Of a stretch of 17,059 nucleotides of DNA, positions 10,028-17,059 are shown in pieces. How positions within the stretch are numbered: the stretch's first letter is position 1; each line of letters opens with the position of its first letter. Under the pieces are notes generated by a model. The model saw nothing but the letters and a program-made list of their open reading frames with translations. It was not told the origin of the DNA and made no database searches. Position numbers and translations under genes: made by a program. Source of the stretch: Tulasnella sp. 424 (taxonomy: Eukaryota > Basidiomycota > Agaricomycetes > Cantharellales > Tulasnellaceae); the NCBI GenBank assembly GCA_019633425.1, contig WSUB01000361.1:1-17059 (forward strand). Direction: 5' to 3'.

Positions 10028-10189
10028 GAAGGCTCACAGTGGTGTCACAGAGGCCCGCTTACTAAGTGCCTCAGCAGTTGATCTCACCACCGAGGTACTT
10101 GTGTGACATAGACTAGGGGGTATCAGTCCCCTGCCGCAGTGGTCTGACTGCTGGCGTTAATGGCTTTTGGGATGCCGCCTCGGTCCTAG

Positions 10190-10600
10190 ACGTGGCAAGC
10201 CTCGGTCCCAGCAGGATACTAGTTAGGCAGAACCAGTTGCATCACTAGGCTCTTGGCCGCTAGTAGCTCGGGTGTATTGGAGCAGGTGCATGATACTAGA
10301 GCATGGGCCCCTCGGCCGCAATCAATGCAGCCTAGGCTTTGGGAGTGTCAGACCGCGGCCTCAGCAGGTACTAACTAGGACAAATCGAGCATATTATTAG
10401 GCTCTGAGTGGTTAATAGTACAGCTTTATTTTAGCAGCAACGAGATAGTGCGGTGTGGGCACCGCGGTCATAATCGCCGCAGCCTCGGCATCAGCAGGCC
10501 ACTAGTTAGGCCAAATCAACTGCATCATTAGGCCATCAAGTAGTCACAACACAACTCTACTACAGCAGCTACTAAATACTGCAGCTTGGGTGCCTCGGCA
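10190..10600. repeat. Degenerate direct repeats, three units, upstream of the KDZ gene
   Basis: Three recognisable copies of a GC-then-AT-rich motif: CCTCGG..CAGCAGG, two or so bases, ACTAGTTAGG, CAAATCAACTGCATCATTAGG, then a GTAGT-like segment. Anchor GCAGG occurs near 10211, 10364 and 10494, so spacing is about 153 and 130 bp. Shared pieces between units include GGGC[AC]CC[TG]CGG..C....AATC followed by GCAGCCT. The copies are clearly diverged and contain no open frame of note. They lie about 160 bp upstream of the transposase start and mirror, without sequence similarity, the 264-bp repeats at the other end of the putative element. Confidence 0.55.
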
Positions 10601-12503
10601 ACGCCCGCAGTTGCCACGGTGCTGCCAGCGGTGGCGGTATCGGTGGCGCCGTTCTGATGTTGGAATGTTCTGCGCCGGTCACTTAGCGCGCGCGATGGAG
10701 TTACGATTAAACAAGTGAAAGATGACTGGCGTTATCGCTGGTACAGTAGGGCATGGAGACGAGGAGAGGGAGACTGTGTGTTGAGGGCAGACGTGGGTTC
10801 GGTTGGACTTGAAGATGGTGGAAAGAGCACAGGGATGGGTTGCTTGGTAGGATTTGCCGGGCGCGCAAGGGACAGGCACGACAGACGCAGAAGGACTTTT
10901 ACATGACAATACACTCAATAAGGCGGAGAGTCAATGCGAAGGAGTGGGGCGCAAAGTAGGCCCAATTAGAAGTGAAAGTGGACAACACATGGGTGCGTAT
11001 GGTCCCTCAACTTGTCCCTCGGCTTGTCCCTCCATCACTTTTTGTTAACCAACTCCCCCGTCAATATTCATCTCCACCGTTCTTCCCTTACCACTGAGAG
11101 TAATTTTAAACCACCGGACTGCGCAATACAATGTCTTTCTCGTTCTGGGTGCACTCAATACACGCGTCTGAATCGCTTCACGCCTAGTACACCCAGCCTA
11201 TCCGCGTGACCTCTGCTAAGTACCTCGCTGCAGATGAGAGTGACTTACTATTTTTGCATCTTGCAGTCTCAAAGCTTAGAATAAAACCTGACTCACATGA
11301 AAGAAGATGAAAAAAGGACAAGCTACGGACGTTTGTTGTAGAGAGAGGTCCGGGCCCTTGGGGACCGCGTCGATCTGACCGCACTTGGCTCAGCGAGGCT
11401 CGCCCTCGACTTACAGACTCTGGGTGTGTGGGTCGGAAGCGTTGAATTCCGACTTATGCTTTGACTCGTTGATACCCATAGAGACCTGGGCCGACTGTGG
11501 GGCGCAATTTGAACCACTCTTGGCCTCATTGGCTAATGGAAGTCTTGTCCGGCGAGGGGCGGGGACGATCGTCAGGCACAATCGTCATCGCGTCGTCATC
11601 TTCTCCACGAGCCTGCCCCTCATCCCCTTCCACTTCAGCATCCTTGAAAGGTCCACCTCAAGTTGAAAGGGAGTGAAGAGGGCTAGGACTGGTATGCGAA
11701 CACGGAAGGCTAGCAAGACCTCACGCAAAGGTCTGAGAGAGTGGTTTCGCCTCCAAGGTAACGTGCCACCAGCCCTAAAGCCGTCGACTGCAGCAGAAAT
11801 TAACGATTTTGTAACCTGCACGGTACATCTACGCGTTGAGGTATTAATTATTCGCGGTGCTGCTTCCTGTCAGGTGCTAGGTGTTGGTACCAGTGGGCTT
11901 GCGGCAGAACTGAGGGTTAGTGTAGCCTGATTCTAGCGGAGTGGTGAGAAAGACGGACGCGGGATGGGAGTTTGACGGGCTTACATGTACGCTGATCTCG
12001 TGAGAGCGAGATTGTAGATAATAATTGTAAAATTCCATTTGGTTTGTGGGCAAAACTGATGATTGCGTTCGTTTGTACCCGTTTGATGAGCAGGGGGCGT
12101 GCACTCGCACTGCCGTGTTTCCGGCGAAGAGTGTCTTTTCAGACCGACGCTGGTGTTCTGGTTGTCTCAACGTGGACTTGAGTCGCACGGGAATAAACCC
12201 ATGACCGAACCGGATAATCAGTCTATACCTATCGGTCCGTTGTTTCATCTGAACTGGAGAGCGATGGATAGCGAATTGAGAACAAAACGGGAAAGCCCAC
12301 GAGTTATTTAGGATCTCAAATGTTTCCGACAGCTAAAATCAATAGAACCAATGACATTTGATTGCAGTTCATGTTTCCCGGATGCCGCAACGATTCGTTT
12401 AGACATGAAGAATGAGCAACCGGAATCGTATAACAAATCAATCGCAGGTCAAGTGAACAAGAATCGTGATCGGAGGAAAATACCACAAGATACAACTAGC
12501 AAA
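10601..12503. other. Gene-poor stretch between the KDZ unit and the NLR pseudogene
   Basis: About 1.9 kb in which I see no supportable gene. Frames of 60-120 codons exist on both strands (for example minus 11877-12248) but are compositionally random, with no domain and no consistent splice signals. No tRNA-like or other RNA gene was recognised. The right part would contain the 3' end and downstream region of the minus-strand NLR. Confidence 0.4.
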
Positions 12504-15500
12504 TCAGAGCTCGAGTATCTGAGAAACATCAAAAAAGGCAAGGTTCTTGTTACCAAGGACAACAAGTACCTTTCCGGAGAGGATAACCTGACATTCGGCA
12601 TTTCCCCAGTATGGTGAGGGAAGCCAAAACAAGCGGGAGGAGAATACTGTAACCCAATGATCTTGAAACCCTACAGTTGAACAGCCGGGAAGATCAGATG
12701 GGGTGTCAAGTCTTTGATGTGTGTTGGCATCCCATGCGGCAAAACCGCCATCCCAATAATTTGCCAGGAGATGGTTGCCATTGGACGAGAAGCGGACGGG
12801 CCTCACCCATCCACTATGGCCTGTTAGTGGCTTCCCGAGCGCCCTTCGGGTCTGAAGGTCCCAAAGTCGAACCGTTTCGTCGTTGGATCCGGATGCCAGA
12901 AGCCTGCCATCGGGTGAGAAGCAGACAGACCTAACCCAACTACCGTGACCCCTGAATGTTTCACCAACCGCCATTCCGGTCCGAGGGTTCCAAAGTCGAA
13001 TTGTGTCGTCATTGGATCCGGATGCCATAAGCTGGCCATCGGGTGAGAAGCAGACGGAGTTAACCGGGTAACTGTAACCCATGAGTGGTCCGCCGACCTT
13101 TGTTCCGGTTCATGGATCCCAAAGCCGAGTTGTGTTGTCCCAGGATCCGGACGCCAGAAGCGTGCCATCGGGCGAGAAGCAGACAGATTCAACAGGGCGG
13201 CTGTGACCCGTGAGGGGCTCACAGACCGCCGTTCCAGTCTGCGGATCCCAGATTCGAATTGTCTTGTCGGCGGAGCCGGATGCCAAAAGCTTGCCATCGG
13301 GTGAGAAGCAGAGAGAGATAACGTCCTCGCTGTGACCCGTGAGTGGTTCACCAACCACCGCTCCGGTCTGACAATCCCAAAGCCAAACTGTCCCGTCACT
13401 GGATCCGGATGCCAGATACTTGCCATCGGGTGACAAGCAGACGGACTGAACTGACTTTATGTGACCCGTGAGTGGCTCAGCAACTGTCGTTCCGGTCTGA
13501 GGATCCCAAAGTCGAATTGTCTTGTCCCTGGATCCAGATGCCAGAAGCCTGCCATCGGGTGAAAAGCAGACGGACCAAACCCAATTACTGTGACCATTGA
13601 GTGATTCACCGACTGAGGTTCCAGTTTGAGGATCCCAGAGTTGAATTGTGCAGTCGTCTGATCCGGATGCCAGACACTTGCCATCGGGTGAGAAGCAGAC
13701 GACCCTAACCCAATCATGGTGACCATTGAGCGGTTCACCAAGTGCCGTTCCTGTGTAAGGATCCCAAAGTCGAACTGTTTTGTCGCTGGATCCGGATGCC
13801 AGAAGCTTCCCATCAAGTGAGAAACAGATTGACTCAACTGACCCGCTGTGACCCGTGATTGGTTCACTGACCGGCATTCCAGTCTGAAGATCCCAGAATC
13901 GAATCTTGCCGGCGACAGATCCGGATGCCAGACACTTGCCATCGGGTGAGAAGCAGACGGCCGTAACCGAATGATCGTGACCCTTGAGCGGTTCACCAAA
14001 TGCCGTTCCTGACTGAGGATCCCAAAGTCGAATTGTGATGTCGCCGGATCCGGATGCCAGAAGCTTTCCATCGGGTGAGAAACGGACACATTGAACTGAC
14101 TCGCTGTGACCCGTGAGTGGTTCACCGACTGTCATTCCGATCTGAGGATCCCAGAATCGAATCGTCTTGTCGTCGGATCCGGATGCCAGACGCCTCCCAT
14201 CGGGTGTGAAGCAGACGGACATAACCGACTTGCTGTGACCCGTGAGTGGTTCACCAATCGCTGTTCCGGTCTGAGGATCCCAGAGTCGAATGGTGTTGTC
14301 ACCGGATCCACTCGCTAGAAGCTTGCCATCCGGTGAAAATGCAACTGCGTTCACCCGGTCACCGGTCGATCGAGTCCAGAGATTCGATGGCCAAACTGAA
14401 GTCTGGTGGCCCTGAAGAGTTCAAACCTTCGCGTGTTTGCCGTACAGGTTCCATATTTCTGTCTTTACAGGACAATGAGGAAGTGCTGAAGCGTAGATAT
14501 GGAGCGGTCCGAATGAAATCGGCTCCGAGAACATGGTGATGAAACGCTGGACGTCATTCCACAATGTGGCGAGTGAACTGAACTCGAATCCTTCAACAGG
14601 ACATTGCTACGAGTTCCAATCGGTTACCTGGCTGCTTCAAGACATCAAACTTGCATTTCTACTCACCGAACACCATTGATACACACGCCTTGCCATTCGC
14701 ATCGCATCCGTCGTAGCTCCGACTAGGCTCATAACCTCGAGCCAGCCCATGACCTTCTCCGTGCCGAATAATTTGAAATCGCCTCCTATAGTACCAATAT
14801 CGGTGCCAGGATTTGGCCACTTTATTCCCTCCGTTAGGTGGGCGGACCACGATCGGCAGCAATACTGAAGGGCCTTGGACACCTCCCGTTCCGCAATGTC
14901 CTGAACCTCCGAGCTCGGTTTTGAGAGGTCAGACAGATTGCAGATGTTTTCCTTGAGCTGTCCGACCATGGTGTTAAGACACAGGCCCGCTAATTGCTGA
15001 TGATAGTGAGTGATGTTGATGTAGTAAGGTCGCCGCTTGCATCGATGCTCGCTGACCAGAAGATCGTGGATAGAGGTGTGCATCAGGCGCATTGGCTCGT
15101 TGGATAATTTTGGGATGAGCAGGAGGGAATTGAGGTCGGCGAGGATGTCCTTGCGGAGGAACAGGATGGTGTCCGCCTGACCCATCTCTTTAACGAGGGT
15201 GTCTCGCCGGTATAGGCAAGCAATAACGTCGAGAGAGATCGGATACGGCGCCACGACAATGAATCCCAATACTCGTTGCAATAGATTCTCCCGCTCCTCG
15301 TCTAGCCTGATGGTCTCAAACGCTTTCGAGAGGATCTGGTGATACAAGCCGTCGAGCCCGCTCAACTTTGAAGGTCGCCTTAGCAGTTCTCGCAAGCGAT
15401 CCACGGCCGACCCGCTGCGCATATACGTGATGGCTGTGCGGGCCCATTGGAATAGACCCTGTGACATCTCCACTAACCGACTGACGTCTTCGGATGAAGG

Positions 15501-17059
15501 CCAGTCCTTCGGAACGTCGGGGTCAGTGTCCCGGATGCCCTCGCAGGCGTGTTGAATGAATCGCTCCAGGTCCCCTGACACATCGGCAGCCGTATCTAGG
15601 TCCTCTGAGCGCCATCCCCTGGGTTCGAGAGCTCGAACGAGATGAGCCTCCGGACGCGATGTCAGGAGGAATTTGACGTTGGCGGGTAATAATGCAGAAT
15701 GTCGATCAATCAGCCGGACAAAGTCCTCAGTATTGGTTGGGTCGTCGCATTCGTCGAGGGCGTCGACAACGATGAGGATCGGGTGCTTCTGGTTGTCGAG
15801 CTTTGCCAGTGACGTAACAAACAGCGCTTTGAATTGCTCTTCAAGGCGTTCGTCGGCGATTTCCTGATTCTCCTGCACGCTCTCGAGCACTGCATTTTTG
15901 ACCTCCGGAACCAAACTGTTACCGAGCTGCCTTGCGAGAGCGCAAACGACACGCATGTTCAGTGTGTCCTGTCCACGACGGAAGTGGAAGATCGCGCAGG
16001 AGGCTCGGCATTTCCAGTCGCGAAACACCGTCGAAGCAATGGTCGACTTCCCTCGCCCGGCCATTCCGCGGATCCATAACACTCGGTTCGCAGCAGACGA
16101 GTCCCTGATCCAGGTGTCGATTCGCTCCAATATCCCCACTCTGGTCCCCGGAAAGCAGGTGACATCCTCGACGGCGTTTCCTCGTGCTCCATATTTTCCA
16201 TCTCCAAGGCACTTGAGAAGGCGGCGTTGCTTTTCTTGAACTTCGTTACTTTCTGAGGTGTGGAGTCAGAAAAGGTACGGTGTTGAGGAGTTGAGGGAGC
16301 TCACTAAGTTCGATGACGATACTGCGCGTGTCGATGCCCACGAGGAGCTGGTCGCAGGCAAATTTAGCTGAGCAGCATTCGAACACAAAACGTTGCTGTG
16401 CTGACTTGTAACTCCTCCAGAGCCGTCTGGATCATTCCCTGATACCCCTTCAACGCTTCCGCATGGTCGCGAGAGTGGAAGGCTTTGTCAAAGCGACCCA
16501 ACGACTCCCATTCTTTAACTTTGGCGTGCATTTGAAGGAGCTCTCTGGTCAAGGCGTAAGTACATGTAATCAAAGCAGTGATAGTAACGTACTTTTGCAA
16601 GTCCCCAATATGGGTCACTATACCTTCCCCATGAGCATCGTTCGGGTTCTTGGTGAGGTTTGCGAGCAGCGTAGACAACTTGGCCGTCTGTGAACCTAAA
16701 TCCTTTGCCACGTCGTCGTTGCTGTCCATAGTCTGAGATGCTCTCGTCAGGATCAAGCGTAAAGAATGCACGGAGGCTCAACCTACCTGAATCGATTCCA
16801 CGAAGGCCAATCCCACCTTGGCAGCGGCCGCGACGAAGTTCCCAGCGACAGGAATCGATCCAGACGCGATTTCTACGGCTTTTAAAGTCTTTCTGGCCGT
16901 GGTGAGAGCTTCTACGCGAATTGAACGTCGAGATTCCCTGTCCTCGGGAGCATGTGATGATGTTTGATGAGTTGGAGATGCACCGGAAGTCGAATCCGTC
17001 GACCCAGTCCCTTGGTCGGCGGGCGTTGCTTGAGCGTTGGGAGCCGCCGCAGTCAATTG
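12504..17059 (-). pseudogene. NACHT-WD40 NOD-like receptor, two in-frame stops, 5' end outside window
   Basis: Exons (right to left) 17059-16787, 16732-16593, 16544-16406, 16347-16305, 16252-14667 and 14582-12504 join in phase. The N-terminal part has a Ser/Thr/Pro-rich lead and then a helical region (VEIASGSIPVAGNFVAAAAK, SNDDVAKDLGSQTAKLSTLL) resembling HeLo/MLKL-type four-helix domains. The NACHT ATPase follows: Walker A GMAGRGKST (16041-16067), Walker B ILIVVDALDE (about 15750-15780) and LLTSRPE. A helical linker with LHIYASALPHCP leads to at least 12 WD40 repeats and a divergent tail. Fungal NLRs of this build sense non-self or effectors and trigger regulated cell death. TGA codons at 14421-14423 (before the WD40 repeats) and 13110-13112 (in repeat 10) interrupt the frame, so only a NACHT protein without its sensor would be made, about 780 visible residues. 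The intron 14583-14666 is the least certain junction; its acceptor lacks a pyrimidine tract. Confidence 0.82.
12807..14354 (-). repeat. Twelve WD40-coding repeats of 129 bp
   Basis: Each unit encodes 43 residues on the pattern V..VCFSPDGKLLASGS.D.TIRLWDPQTGT..GEPL.GH. Twelve units run head to tail at a strict 129-bp period, followed by a thirteenth, strongly diverged unit (about 12678-12806) and a tail with no clear repeat. The framework is nearly invariant between units. Variation is concentrated in the residues after GH, after the conserved V, and in the S.D.T turn. Unit 10 carries the TGA at 13110-13112. Confidence 0.9.

Larger units (their letters stand above)
3160..10600. mobile_element. 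Putative composite KDZ transposon carrying a TET/JBP-like gene
   Basis: Three intact-looking intron-containing genes are packed together: a TET/JBP-like dioxygenase and an unknown protein on the plus strand, and a KDZ transposase converging on them from the right. Direct-repeat blocks lie outside each end gene (3231-3715 and about 10190-10600). Linkage of TET/JBP genes with KDZ transposons is known from basidiomycete genomes. I found no terminal inverted repeat or target-site duplication by eye, so the limits given are only the outer edges of the repeat blocks, and the idea that all three genes move together is inference. Confidence 0.4.

Noticed and set aside
3600..10700. Terminal inverted repeats of the KDZ element
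   Set aside because: Only short, chance-level matches (such as TGACACCA near 3730 and inverted near 10045) were found by eye, so no boundaries are claimed.
11877..12248. 123-codon minus-strand open frame
   Set aside because: Random-looking composition, no motif, and no link to the NLR, whose own end is at 12504.
13457..14125. 222-codon minus-strand frame with repeats
   Set aside because: It is an alternative frame of the 129-bp WD40 repeats; the repetition comes from the WD40 array itself.
12678..14354. Regular 129-bp repeats as a CRISPR or satellite array
   Set aside because: The units are coding WD40 blades in frame without spacers, in a eukaryotic gene.

Overview
The window looks like nuclear DNA of a filamentous basidiomycete, most likely an agaricomycete. 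Coding regions are split by many short GT-AG introns (mostly 45-65 nt, several with CTRAC-like branch sites). The gene content also fits: a KDZ-family transposase with CxC5/CxC6-type cysteine clusters, a TET/JBP-like 2OG-Fe(II) dioxygenase and a large NACHT-WD40 NOD-like receptor (NLR) form a combination known from mushroom-type fungi. All exon models were built by hand from splice signals, reading phase and my memory of the families; no search was run.

Layout. (1) 1-746, plus strand: the 3' part of a two-exon gene of unknown function, followed by an AATAAA signal. (2) About 750-3160: gene-poor, with a short duplicated 25-mer and fragments carrying splice-like signals. (3) 3231-3715: two direct-repeat units with a 264-bp period. 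(4) 3823-5408, plus: a six-exon TET/JBP-like dioxygenase with its HxD...H...R active site present. (5) 5630-7604, plus: a six-exon, 566-aa protein of unknown family. (6) 7669-10027, minus: a seven-exon KDZ transposase that reads through without a lesion and ends 64 bp from the preceding gene, tail to tail. (7) About 10190-10600: degenerate direct repeats of roughly 130-155 bp, just upstream of the transposase. (8) About 10600-12500: gene-poor. (9) 12504-17059, minus: a NACHT-WD40 NLR whose 5' end lies outside the window. It has two in-frame TGA codons and is called a pseudogene.

Taken together, 3.2-10.6 kb looks like one composite mobile unit. The DNA-modifying dioxygenase and an unknown partner gene point inward from the left, the KDZ transposase points inward from the right, and each outer flank carries its own direct-repeat block. 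Linkage of TET/JBP genes to KDZ elements is established for basidiomycetes. The unknown 566-aa gene between them and the repeat blocks are the least explained parts. The neighbouring NLR shows decay by what look like CGA-to-TGA changes, the kind expected from deamination of methylated CpG; any link to the dioxygenase is speculation.
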